Part shown: positions 1 through 5,586 of the stretch, piece after piece
Numbering within the stretch: position 1 is the stretch's first letter
Layout: every line of letters starts with the position of its first letter
From: an uncultured Oxalobacteraceae bacterium
GTDB lineage: Bacteria > Pseudomonadota > Gammaproteobacteria > Burkholderiales > Burkholderiaceae_D
Length of the DNA stretch: 5,797 nt
Direction: 5' to 3'
NCBI GenBank assembly: GCA_937996605.1
Contig: CALKVB010000534.1
Location: 1 to 5,797 of the forward strand
Notes under the pieces: model-generated
What the model saw: the letters and a program-made list of their open reading frames with translations, nothing else
Databases searched by the model: none
Told to the model about the DNA's origin: nothing
Made by a program: the position numbers and the translations under genes

Positions 1-630
1 CGGCACCATGGCAATGCCGCCCAGAGCTGGATGCAAAATGGGGCCTCCAGCAGATAAGGCGTAAGCGGTGGAGCCGGTTGGTGTCGATACGATTAAACCA
101 TCTGAGCGCTGATTGTACATAAAGTGATCATCAACATCGACTCGTAGTTCTATCATGCCAGAACCCGCCCCGCGAGATAGGACGATGTCATTAAAGGCGA
201 CGCCGCTAAAGATTTGTTCACCATCGCGCACCACAATCGCCTGTAAAAGGCAACGTTGCTCTTCAATGTGTTTGCCCCCTAAAATTTCACCGACAGCTGC
301 AATCATTTGATCACGAGGGATATCAGTAATAAAGCCCAAGCGACCTTGGTTAATGCCGATTAAAGGTACGTCGTACGGGGCAAGTTGACGAGCGATGCCT
401 AGCATAGTGCCATCACCACCAAGAACAATAGCAACATCCGCATGCCTACCGATATCTGCGACTGACATCGCGTTATAAGCCATCAAGTCGAGATTATGTG
501 CAGAATCGTGATCAAAAACGATAGTGTGTCCGGCATCAGTGAGGAAATGTGCGAGTTCGGTGAGTGACTCACTCATGCCTAGCGCATTATATTTTCCAAT
601 CAGGGCGATGGTTTTGCCGGAACTCGTCAT
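1..630 (-). CDS. nadK: NAD kinase, N-terminal 210 residues (3' end cut by the window edge)
   Basis: Cytoplasmic NAD kinase phosphorylates NAD+ to NADP+ using ATP or polyphosphate and is the only route to NADP in most bacteria. Reading leftwards from an ATG at 630, the frame stays open to base 1, giving 210 codons of a family that usually has about 290-300. It opens with GKTIALIGKYNALG, followed by the nucleotide-binding motif GGDGT at residues 71-75, then GINQGRLGF (92-100), the FND signature with N147/D148, and the conserved run DGLIVSTPTGSTAYALSAGG (178-197), which forms the NAD site. An in-frame TAA at 658-660 lies upstream and no other ATG intervenes, so the start is well fixed, although no clear Shine-Dalgarno sequence precedes it. 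It lies 142 bp downstream of the acetyltransferase gene on the same strand. In Burkholderiales recN often follows nadK, but that would lie outside the window. Identification is very secure; the missing C-terminus cannot be assessed. Confidence 0.97.
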   Translation of the reverse strand, partial: MTSSGKTIALIGKYNALGMSESLTELAHFLTDAGHTIVFDHDSAHNLDLMAYNAMSVADIGRHADVAIVLGGDGTMLGIARQLAPYDVPLIGINQGRLGFITDIPRDQMIAAVGEILGGKHIEEQRCLLQAIVVRDGEQIFSGVAFNDIVLSRGAGSGMIELRVDVDDHFMYNQRSDGLIVSTPTGSTAYALSAGGPILHPALGGIAMVP

Positions 631-659
631 ATTGTCTGTGAAATAGTGCAGAAGGCCTT

Positions 660-665
660 AGATTA
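660..665 (-). promoter_or_regulatory. Candidate -10 element for nadK
   Basis: On the minus strand the sequence TGGTGTAATCT contains a sigma70-like TAATCT hexamer with an upstream TG. It lies about 30 bp before the nadK ATG, so transcription would begin near 653 with a leader of roughly 20 bases. No good -35 hexamer is found at the right distance. The 142-bp gap to the upstream acetyltransferase gene makes an independent nadK promoter plausible, but the assignment rests on one hexamer. Apart from this and a short weak stem (GCCGA/TCGGC, near 719-735, no T tract), I see nothing else in 631-772. Confidence 0.3.
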
Positions 666-772
666 CACCATTTTTGCCACGGTGCCTGCGGGAAGTTCTG
701 CGAAGTGATTGCAAATCCGCCGAAAACGCGTCGGCTGTTGTTGCCAAGTGCAGTCGGGTCTGAAAAATTGGT

Positions 773-1249
773 TTATATGCTCGGTGTCGAGGTCGGTAAA
801 AAATAATAAAACTCGGGGTTCTTGGTGTATCCCAGAGTTTCATACAAGGCTTGAGCATGGGTGTTGTCATGTGCGGTTTCAAGAAATAGTCCCTTGGCGC
901 CATCTTCGGTGGCAAAAGCTTTTGCTTGATTCATCAAGGCAATTGCCACACCACGTCGCCTTGCCTCCGGCGCGACAAATAGATCATTGAGTATCCAAAG
1001 GCGCTGGGCTGAGACGGAAGAAAAGCTAGGATAGAGTTGCACGAAACCTAAACCTGCTGTGGTGGCAGTTGTTGCGGTTGATTCGGTTGCGAGGAAAATG
1101 ACTGATTCCTGTTTAAGTATTCGTTGTTGCAGAAAGCGTTTTGCTAATTCCATGTCGGACGCTTGCTCATAAAAAACACGATAGGCATCAAATAAAGGCG
1201 CAAGCAAATACAGTTCGTTAATGGTGGCTCGTTCAATTTGAATGGACAT
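773..1249 (-). CDS. GNAT family N-acetyltransferase
   Basis: This 158-residue protein has the length and architecture of a stand-alone GCN5-related acetyltransferase, which moves an acetyl group from acetyl-CoA to an amine. Beta-strand 4 and motif A are seen in LWILNDLFVAPEARRRGVA (84-102), with the pyrophosphate-binding R-R-x-G-x-A loop at R97/R98/G100. The C-terminal motif B is HAQALYETLGYTK (131-143), the usual N-x-x-A-x-x-x-Y-x-x-x-G-Y pattern. N-terminally, IERATINELYLLAPLFDAYRV (5-25) is typical of small GNATs acting on unknown amines or peptides. Residues 57-66 (STATTATTAG) form a Ser/Thr/Ala-rich loop that looks like a local expansion. The ATG at 1249 is the only sensible start; the Shine-Dalgarno is poor. 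It is divergent from the monooxygenase gene and upstream of nadK on the same strand, so some read-through into nadK is possible. The substrate cannot be predicted. Confidence 0.93.
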   Translation of the reverse strand: MSIQIERATINELYLLAPLFDAYRVFYEQASDMELAKRFLQQRILKQESVIFLATESTATTATTAGLGFVQLYPSFSSVSAQRLWILNDLFVAPEARRRGVAIALMNQAKAFATEDGAKGLFLETAHDNTHAQALYETLGYTKNPEFYYFLPTSTPSI

Positions 1250-1311
1250 AATTCTGGCTTAATTTATTGGGGTGAAATAATCGTTTATATGCTAAGCATT
1301 GAATTGAGGAT

Positions 1312-1334
1312 TGCATCACATGCTTGGTGATGCA
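1312..1334. repeat. Perfect 8+8 bp inverted repeat, candidate operator
   Basis: The arms TGCATCAC (1312-1319) and GTGATGCA (1327-1334) are exact reverse complements separated by 7 bp. The dyad lies in the 131-bp region between the divergent acetyltransferase and monooxygenase genes, and its centre (1323) is about 40 bp before the start of transcription expected from the TATAAT at 1351-1356. That is where a class II activator usually binds, and the promoter has no good -35 hexamer. No regulator gene adjoins the site. A stem-loop in a transcript is less likely, because the repeat would lie upstream of the predicted transcription start. Function is inferred; the symmetry itself is directly visible. 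Confidence 0.5.
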
Positions 1335-1350
1335 TAACTATAAACGAGCT

Positions 1351-1356
1351 TATAAT
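1351..1356 (+). promoter_or_regulatory. Consensus -10 box (TATAAT) of the monooxygenase gene
   Basis: A perfect sigma70 -10 hexamer lies 24 bp before the ATG at 1381. Transcription would start near 1363, leaving a leader of about 18 bases. This agrees with translation starting at 1381 rather than at the upstream TTG (1324) or ATG (1330), which would lie outside the transcript. No TTGACA-like hexamer occurs 16-18 bp upstream (bases near 1328-1333 are poor), suggesting dependence on an activator. Confidence 0.45.
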
Positions 1357-1380
1357 GGAAGAAAACTCACTCCCTATTTT

Positions 1381-2655
1381 ATGCCTCATATTGCTATCGC
1401 CGGTGGCGGCATTGCTGGGCTCGCCACCGCCATTCATTTGACTCGTCTTGGTGAATCGGTCTCAGTCTATGAACAAGTCCTTGATCCAACGCCCGTCGGT
1501 GCAGGTTTATTGTTGCAACCGAGTGGCCAGGCGATGTTGGAAGAGTTGAATTTACTCGATAAAGTAAAAGCAAAGGCAGCACGTGTTGATAGCCTAGAGG
1601 GATATTCTGGTGGCTGGAAATCCTTAGATTTACATTACAAACGAATACATGCTGAATGGCATGGTCTAGGAATACATCGAGCGAGCCTGCATCAGATCTT
1701 GTGGCAGTGTGCGATTGAACTTGGCGTGCCAATTCATCTCGGTCAGGGAATTACGACTTTCGAGCAAGATGAACAAGGCGTTTTCTTTCGTGTTAGCGAT
1801 GCAGGAGGTGTAAAACCGGGTGATAGACACGATGATCTCGGTGATCAGGGTGGACACACTGATCGCGCGGATGCTTTAATTATCGCAAATGGCACACGAT
1901 CGCAGTTAAGAGCTCAACTGCCGATTCCGCAAGTGCATAAGCCTTATCCTTGGGGTGCATTCTGGACTGTCTTGGACAAAGATGATTGGCCCTTTCCTCA
2001 CATTTTGATGCAACGCTACCGCAGTGCACGCGTGATGCTCGGTGTGCTGCCGACAGGGATTAATCCTCTAACTGGGCAGCAATGTTATTCCTTATTTTGG
2101 AGTCTACCGAAAACCGCTTTTGGGGAATATCAGATGCAGGGGATGCAAGGCCTGATCCAGCGCATCGCACCCATCTGGCCTGAGGTCGCGCAGTGGTTAT
2201 CGATGGCGCCGAAGACGCCCATTGCAATCGCTGAATACGCTGATGTGCGTTTGCGACAGTATCATCATCAACGAGTATTGGTGATGGGGGACGCCGCACA
2301 TGCGATGAGTCCGCAATTAGGGCAGGGTGCCAATATGGCGCTGATTGATGCCTCGATTTTGGCTAAATCATGGTCCGCGCATAAGGAGCATAAGTCGAAT
2401 CGTATGAATGTAGCGGATGTGACAGATACTTTCGCGCAGTTCAGTCAGAGAAGACGTAAGCAAATCGCTTACTATCAAATGGCGAGTAAATTGATGACGC
2501 CTTTGTATCAATCGAATTACCCCATCGGCTGGTTGCGCGACATCGGCACGAGTATTGGTCATCGAATACCTGCTGTGTATCGACAATATTTGTTGACACT
2601 CTGTGGCGCAAAGCAAGGTATATTAGATTTTGGTGCTCGGATCGAAGATCTGTAA
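1381..2655 (+). CDS. FAD-dependent monooxygenase (UbiH/PHBH-like group A hydroxylase family)
   Basis: The 424-residue product resembles single-component flavoprotein hydroxylases, which use NAD(P)H and O2 to hydroxylate an aromatic or similar substrate. It begins with a Rossmann dinucleotide-binding fold, MPHIAIAGGGIAGLATA (GxGxxG at 8-13), ending in the acidic E31 that binds the ADP ribose. GAGLLLQPSG (40-49) and GIHRASLHQIL (97-107) follow, the latter with the conserved Arg. The second FAD signature is VLVMGDAAHAMSPQLGQGAN (299-318). The middle DG motif reads IIANGTRSQLR (167-177), with Asn where Asp is usual. Residues 140-163 form an extra Gly/Asp/His-rich linker just before it. The frame stays open from a TTG at 1324, but the Rossmann strand should start almost at the N-terminus, so ATG 1381 is chosen. 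Only GGAAG, 17 bp away, resembles a Shine-Dalgarno. The HAD phosphatase gene follows after 50 bp. The substrate is unknown; salicylate hydroxylase-like or ubiquinone-type hydroxylase names would be guesses. Confidence 0.93.
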   Translation: MPHIAIAGGGIAGLATAIHLTRLGESVSVYEQVLDPTPVGAGLLLQPSGQAMLEELNLLDKVKAKAARVDSLEGYSGGWKSLDLHYKRIHAEWHGLGIHRASLHQILWQCAIELGVPIHLGQGITTFEQDEQGVFFRVSDAGGVKPGDRHDDLGDQGGHTDRADALIIANGTRSQLRAQLPIPQVHKPYPWGAFWTVLDKDDWPFPHILMQRYRSARVMLGVLPTGINPLTGQQCYSLFWSLPKTAFGEYQMQGMQGLIQRIAPIWPEVAQWLSMAPKTPIAIAEYADVRLRQYHHQRVLVMGDAAHAMSPQLGQGANMALIDASILAKSWSAHKEHKSNRMNVADVTDTFAQFSQRRRKQIAYYQMASKLMTPLYQSNYPIGWLRDIGTSIGHRIPAVYRQYLLTLCGAKQGILDFGARIEDL

Positions 2656-2705
2656 CACGCCATATTACGACCCAATTAAATTTAGAGAGATTCGAGTTGA
2701 TCACG

Positions 2706-3392
2706 ATGTCCATAAAAGCAATCATATTTGACCTCGACGATACCTTGTGGCCCTTGCGCTCATTGATCTCGCGCGCTGAAATGGCCTTATTTACGTGGTT
2801 ACTTGAGCGAGTTCCTGTGATAGGTGATCATCATACGGTCGATAGTTTGCGTGAGCGTCGTATGGCAATGATTCCCACAGACCCACGATTTAGCTATGAC
2901 CTTTGGGCGCTGCGTCACACCGCACTAGCGCAGCTACTGGATGAGTTTCAGGCCGACGCTAAACTCGCTGACGAAGGCATGCAAGTTTTCGCCTATGCGC
3001 GAAATCAAGTTGAAATGTTTGAAGATGTTGCTCCCGCTTTGGCTTCGCTTCAGCAAGATTATGCATTGGCGACGATTTCGAATGGCTTTGCGGATTTGCA
3101 GGCGATAGGGTTGGCGCCGTATTTTAAGTTTTCACTAGCGGCACATGAATTTGGATGTGCGAAACCTGATCCGCGTATCTTTCAAGCGGCAATCGAAAAA
3201 CTGCAATTGTCCCCACATGAAGTGATGTACGTTGGTGATGATTTGCGACTCGATGTGGCGGGAGCGCAAGCGGTGGGTATGCGCGCAGCTTGGATGAATC
3301 GGTATAAAATGCAATTGCATGAAACGCCACACCCAGAAATTACGCCTGATCTCATTGTGCATGATTTACATCAATTGAAATCGGCACTTTAG
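2706..3392 (+). CDS. HAD superfamily hydrolase (YigB-like phosphatase)
   Basis: A 228-residue haloacid-dehalogenase-type phosphatase with every catalytic motif intact. Motif I is FDLDDT, with nucleophile D9 and acid/base D11. An alpha-helical type I cap spans about residues 17-100. Motif II is TISNG with S125, motif III is the Lys of CAKPDPRIF (K153), and motif IV is GDDLRLDVAGA with D178/D179 and D183 for Mg2+. The spacing and the GDDL-x-x-DVAGA ending recall E. coli YigB, a riboflavin-pathway/FMN phosphatase, but HAD specificity is loose and this is only a lead. If YigB-like, an FMN link beside a flavoenzyme gene would be suggestive, not proof. An in-frame TTG at 2697 sits 6 bp after AGAGAGA (2684-2690) and could be the true start, adding three residues. 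ATG 2706 is preferred because it places the first beta strand directly after the start. The gene lies 50 bp after the monooxygenase, so an operon is plausible. Confidence 0.92.
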   Translation: MSIKAIIFDLDDTLWPLRSLISRAEMALFTWLLERVPVIGDHHTVDSLRERRMAMIPTDPRFSYDLWALRHTALAQLLDEFQADAKLADEGMQVFAYARNQVEMFEDVAPALASLQQDYALATISNGFADLQAIGLAPYFKFSLAAHEFGCAKPDPRIFQAAIEKLQLSPHEVMYVGDDLRLDVAGAQAVGMRAAWMNRYKMQLHETPHPEITPDLIVHDLHQLKSAL

Positions 3393-3447
3393 CGACAATA
3401 TCAGAGTTATCTGCACAAAAAACGATGCGTTTCGACAACGGCTAGCC

Positions 3448-3453
3448 TACAAT
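3448..3453 (+). promoter_or_regulatory. Candidate -10 box immediately before hrcA
   Basis: TACAAT ends 7 bp before the hrcA ATG at 3461. If it is used, transcription begins at or next to the start codon, giving a leaderless or nearly leaderless mRNA; this agrees with the lack of any Shine-Dalgarno sequence (CAATAAAAATC precedes the ATG). No convincing -35 hexamer lies 16-18 bp upstream. No CIRCE operator (TTAGCACTC-N9-GAGTGCTAA) or clear heat-shock sigma-factor promoter is visible in the 68-bp gap, which otherwise holds only a 4-bp stem (CAGA/TCTG, 3402-3413). Confidence 0.35.
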
Positions 3454-3460
3454 AAAAATC

Positions 3461-4492
3461 ATGCATTTAGATAAGCGCGCACAAACACTATTAAAAGCAC
3501 TGGTGGAACGGTATATCGCCGATGGTCAACCAGTGGGTTCTCGAGAATTATCGAAAATCTCGGGCTTGGAATTGTCTGCAGCGACAATTCGCAACGTCAT
3601 GGCTGACCTCGAAGAAATGGGCTTCGTCGCGAGCCCTCATACCTCCGCTGGACGCGTACCAACGCCGCGCGGGTATCGGGTTTTCGTCGACCAATTGCTG
3701 ACTGTGCAGGATATCGATGAGAGTCTGTTGCAAAGTGCATTAGGTCAGAATCTGCAGTCCTCTATTATCACAGGTTCGCCGCAAAAGATTATTGCGAACG
3801 CAGCCCAAGTTCTGTCTTCATTGTCGCAGTTTGCCGGCGTGGTGATGAGTGCTCGTCAAGAGTCGATATTTAAGCAGGTCGAATTTTTGCGTCTGTCTGA
3901 AAAACGCATTTTGTTGGTGATCGTCGCGCCAAATGATGAAGTTCATAATCGCTTATTGTTGACTGATGTTGATTATTCCCCAACCCAATTGGTGCAGGCA
4001 GCAAATTATTTGAATCAGCATTTTGCGGGACAAAGTTTTGATCAGGCGAGACTCAGTATTAACCACGAATTACGAGAATTACAAAGTGATATGAATCGTT
4101 TGATGCGGGTAGCTTTGGATGCTGGCAGCGAGGCGATGGCTGAGAATGCCGATGACATGGTGATCTCGGGTGAACGAAATCTACTGAATGTGAGTGAATT
4201 GTCATCGAATATGACGTCTTTACGCAGAATGTTTGATCTATTCGAACAAAAAAGTGGTTTAATGCAACTATTAGATGTTTCCAGTAATGCCTCTGGTGTG
4301 AGAATATTTATTGGTGGCGAATCCCAGTTGGTACCAATGGAAGAAATGAGCGTAGTGACCGCGCCTTATGAAGTGAATGGCACGGTGGTTGGTACGCTGG
4401 GTGTTATTGGACCTACACGTATGGCGTATGAACGTGTAATTCCGATTGTTGATATCACGGCGAAATTGTTATCGAATGCTCTGAACCACTAG
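3461..4492 (+). CDS. hrcA: Heat-inducible transcriptional repressor HrcA
   Basis: HrcA is a dimeric repressor that binds CIRCE operators in front of groESL and sometimes dnaK operons; GroEL keeps it active, and its loss of activity on heat shock derepresses chaperones. The 343-residue product has the normal length. The N-terminal winged helix covers about residues 1-80: RAQTLLKALVERYIADGQPV (6-25), the recognition region LSAATIRNVMADLEEMGF (38-55), and the wing SPHTSAGRVPTPRGYRVFVD (58-77). A GAF-like domain with an inserted dimerisation region makes up the rest, ending in IFIGGESQLVPMEEMSVV (282-299) and GTLGVIGPTRMAYERVIPIV (311-330), both hallmarks of the family. The start is fixed by the MHLDKRAQTLL opening typical of betaproteobacteria. 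It follows the HAD gene by 68 bp and precedes the response regulator by 75 bp. No CIRCE element is seen here, so autoregulation is not evident and its targets lie elsewhere. Confidence 0.98.
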   Translation: MHLDKRAQTLLKALVERYIADGQPVGSRELSKISGLELSAATIRNVMADLEEMGFVASPHTSAGRVPTPRGYRVFVDQLLTVQDIDESLLQSALGQNLQSSIITGSPQKIIANAAQVLSSLSQFAGVVMSARQESIFKQVEFLRLSEKRILLVIVAPNDEVHNRLLLTDVDYSPTQLVQAANYLNQHFAGQSFDQARLSINHELRELQSDMNRLMRVALDAGSEAMAENADDMVISGERNLLNVSELSSNMTSLRRMFDLFEQKSGLMQLLDVSSNASGVRIFIGGESQLVPMEEMSVVTAPYEVNGTVVGTLGVIGPTRMAYERVIPIVDITAKLLSNALNH

Positions 4493-4507
4493 TCGCTGTA
4501 AGCGGCT
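4491..4507 (+). other. Stem-loop overlapping the hrcA stop codon
   Basis: AGTCGCT (4491-4497) and AGCGGCT (4501-4507) pair over 7 positions with one G-U pair around a GTA loop, starting inside the hrcA stop codon. No U tract follows directly (the next bases are TCATAAGG), so it does not qualify as an intrinsic terminator. It might protect the 3' end or reduce read-through into the response regulator. A run of five T at 4539-4543 is too distant to belong to it. Confidence 0.3.
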
Positions 4508-4567
4508 TCATAAGGTCGGAGTGGCTCGAATTAGTGCGTTTTTATTAGATCAGGGACCGATAGGATT

Positions 4568-4978
4568 ATGGCAGAGAACAAAGACATCTCGGTGCTCATA
4601 GTGGATGACAACGATATGACGCGTGAAACATTACGCGTTATTTTGCGACATGAAGTGTACAACGTCGTTGGTGAAGCGCTAGATGGTGACAGTGCTTTGG
4701 AGATGGCCACGCGTCTTAAGCCAGATATTATTTTACTCGATGTGGTGATGCCGAAAGTGAGTGGCATCGAAGCTTTAAAAAGTATCCGGATGGTGATGCC
4801 AAACGTGATGATTTTAATGGTCACGGCCAATAAAGATCAAGATACCGTCTCTGAGGCTGTGAAAAGTGGCATTAGTGGTTACATCATTAAACCGTTTAAT
4901 GCGAAAAAGGTCTTAGACACCGTTCAGGCAGTCGCGACCAAGGTTAGGGCAGCAAGAGCGCAGGCAGCAGCTAGCTAG
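4568..4978 (+). CDS. Single-domain CheY-like response regulator
   Basis: This 136-residue protein is a receiver domain with no DNA-binding or enzymatic output domain. The phosphorylation machinery is complete: acidic pair D13/D14 in VLIVDDND, phospho-acceptor D58 in IILLDVVMP, T86 in MVTAN, and K108 in YIIKPF, with aromatic switch residue Y105 just before. A short Ala/Arg-rich tail (RAARAQAAAS) follows helix 5. It would take phosphate from a histidine kinase and act by protein-protein contact, as CheY or a phosphorelay intermediate does. No kinase, phosphatase or chemotaxis gene is in the window, so the partner is unknown. It lies 75 bp after hrcA and converges on fur with a 48-bp gap. Upstream, AGGA (4562-4565) is only 2 bp from the ATG and AGGGA (4552-4556) is 11 bp away, so ribosome binding is ambiguous. 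An in-frame TAG at 4532-4534 precludes a much longer N-terminus. Confidence 0.95.
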   Translation: MAENKDISVLIVDDNDMTRETLRVILRHEVYNVVGEALDGDSALEMATRLKPDIILLDVVMPKVSGIEALKSIRMVMPNVMILMVTANKDQDTVSEAVKSGISGYIIKPFNAKKVLDTVQAVATKVRAARAQAAAS

Positions 4979-5026
4979 GCTTAGGTACCCGCGTCTTGCG
5001 CTTATGCTATTGCTGATATTTACGGA

Positions 5027-5461
5027 TTATTTTGTTTTGCGATGTTCGCAATTGGCTTTGGTGCAATTCCCATACAAGGCCAAGGCGTGCTCTGCTATCT
5101 TGAAACCGCGCTCGTCGGCGATATCGTGTTGGCGTTTCTCGATTTGTTCATCAAAAAATTCTTCTACTTTGCCACAATCCAAGCAAACCAAATGGTCATG
5201 ATGCGATCCTTCGTTTAATTCGAAAATCGCTTTACCCGTCTCAAAATGATTGCGATGCAAAAGGCCAGCTTGTTCAAACTGGGTCAACACGCGATACACC
5301 GTCGCCAAGCCGACATCCATATTTTCAGTCAAAAGAATCTTGTACACGTCTTCAGCAGTCAAATGACGTACTGCACTGTTTTGGAAAATTTCCAAGATTT
5401 TCAGACGTGGCAAGGTCGCTTTCAGGCCGCTGGCTTTGAGATCTGGAGAGTTATTTGTCAT
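5027..5461 (-). CDS. fur: Ferric uptake regulator Fur
   Basis: Fur is the Fe2+-responsive homodimeric repressor that controls iron uptake and many other genes. From the ATG at 5461 the protein is 144 residues, the usual size. The N-terminal winged helix contains LKATLPRLKILEIF (13-26) and recognition helix region GLATVYRVLTQFEQAGLL (51-68). The metal-binding residues are evident: H33 and E81 of one site, H87/H88/D89/H90 in SHHDHLVCLDCG, and further ligands E101 and H125. Cys pairs C93/C96 and C133/C138 match structural zinc sites known from the family. An in-frame TTG at 5473 would add four residues, but ATG 5461 matches the family (MTNNSPDLKASGLKATLP). No strong Shine-Dalgarno is present. 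It is divergent from bamE, a conserved pairing in betaproteobacteria, and its 3' end meets the response regulator gene tail to tail. Confidence 0.98.
   Translation of the reverse strand: MTNNSPDLKASGLKATLPRLKILEIFQNSAVRHLTAEDVYKILLTENMDVGLATVYRVLTQFEQAGLLHRNHFETGKAIFELNEGSHHDHLVCLDCGKVEEFFDEQIEKRQHDIADERGFKIAEHALALYGNCTKANCEHRKTK
5037..5051. repeat. Perfect 6-bp hairpin in the last codons of fur
   Basis: TTGCGA (5037-5042) and TCGCAA (5046-5051) are exact reverse complements around a TGT loop, located in the last fur codons (residues Asn-Cys-Glu-His-Arg-Lys region). On the fur strand the stem is followed by AACAAAATAATCC, with no U tract, and on the opposite strand by ATTGGC, so it is not a standard terminator in either direction. 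It could stabilise the 3' end of either convergent transcript or be a chance effect of codon choice. The 48-bp gap between the two genes (4979-5026) holds no other clear terminator. Confidence 0.3.
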
Positions 5462-5491
5462 GTTTTCAGTCAAAGTAAGGCTAAGTGCTTT

Positions 5492-5519
5492 ATGATATAG
5501 GGTTTTAAAGCTTGGTAAA
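5492..5519 (-). promoter_or_regulatory. Candidate sigma70 promoter of fur
   Basis: On the minus strand TTTACC (5519-5514) and TATCAT (5497-5492) are separated by 16 bp, a reasonable sigma70 promoter. Transcription would start near 5485, leaving a leader of about 24 bases before the ATG at 5461. The -35 hexamer lies inside one arm of the long-spaced inverted repeat of this intergenic region. No convincing Fur box was recognised here, so autoregulation is not demonstrated. Confidence 0.45.
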
Positions 5520-5565
5520 TATTTTCGATATGTTATCTGATCTGTAGCGCTTCGACAGATTTACC
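5514..5565. repeat. Nested inverted repeats in the fur/bamE intergenic region
   Basis: The 125-bp divergent region contains three dyads. The outer arms GGTAAAT (5514-5520) and ATTTACC (5559-5565) are exact 7-bp reverse complements 38 bp apart. Inside them are ATCTGT/ACAGAT (5540-5545 and 5555-5560, 9-bp loop, sharing two bases with the outer right arm) and GATA-TGT-TATC (5527-5537). None matches the Fur consensus well. They could bind a regulator of one or both genes, or be partly fortuitous in A+T-rich sequence. The inner ATCTGT/ACAGAT stem could also form in a bamE leader transcript. Confidence 0.35.
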
Positions 5566-5576
5566 ATAAAAAAACT

Positions 5577-5580
5577 GAGG
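5577..5580 (+). promoter_or_regulatory. Shine-Dalgarno of bamE
   Basis: GAGG within CTGAGG lies 6 bp before the ATG at 5587. It is the clearest ribosome-binding site in the window and fixes the bamE start; most other genes here have poor or no Shine-Dalgarno sequences. Confidence 0.7.
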
Positions 5581-5586
5581 TTTTCC

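Noticed and set aside
658..990. Open frames on both strands (658-915 minus, 709-990 plus) between and over nadK and the acetyltransferase
   Set aside because: Their translations have no recognisable motifs and they largely overlap the well-supported GNAT gene, so they are shadows.
1324..1380. Earlier TTG (1324) or ATG (1330) start for the monooxygenase
   Set aside because: They would add 17-19 residues before the Rossmann strand, overlap the dyad or the TATAAT box, and have no Shine-Dalgarno support.
3845..3860. GAGTGCTC inside hrcA, resembling a CIRCE half-site
   Set aside because: Only part of one half-site is present, with no partner TTAGCACTC 9 bp away, and it lies within coding sequence.
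4538..4565. Flagellar sigma28-like promoter (CCGATAGG) before the response regulator
   Set aside because: No TAAA-type -35 occurs at the required spacing, and the start of transcription would fall inside the gene.
4979..5051. Bidirectional intrinsic terminator between the response regulator and fur
   Set aside because: A perfect 6-bp hairpin exists at 5037-5051, but it is inside fur and has no T tract on the downstream side of either strand.
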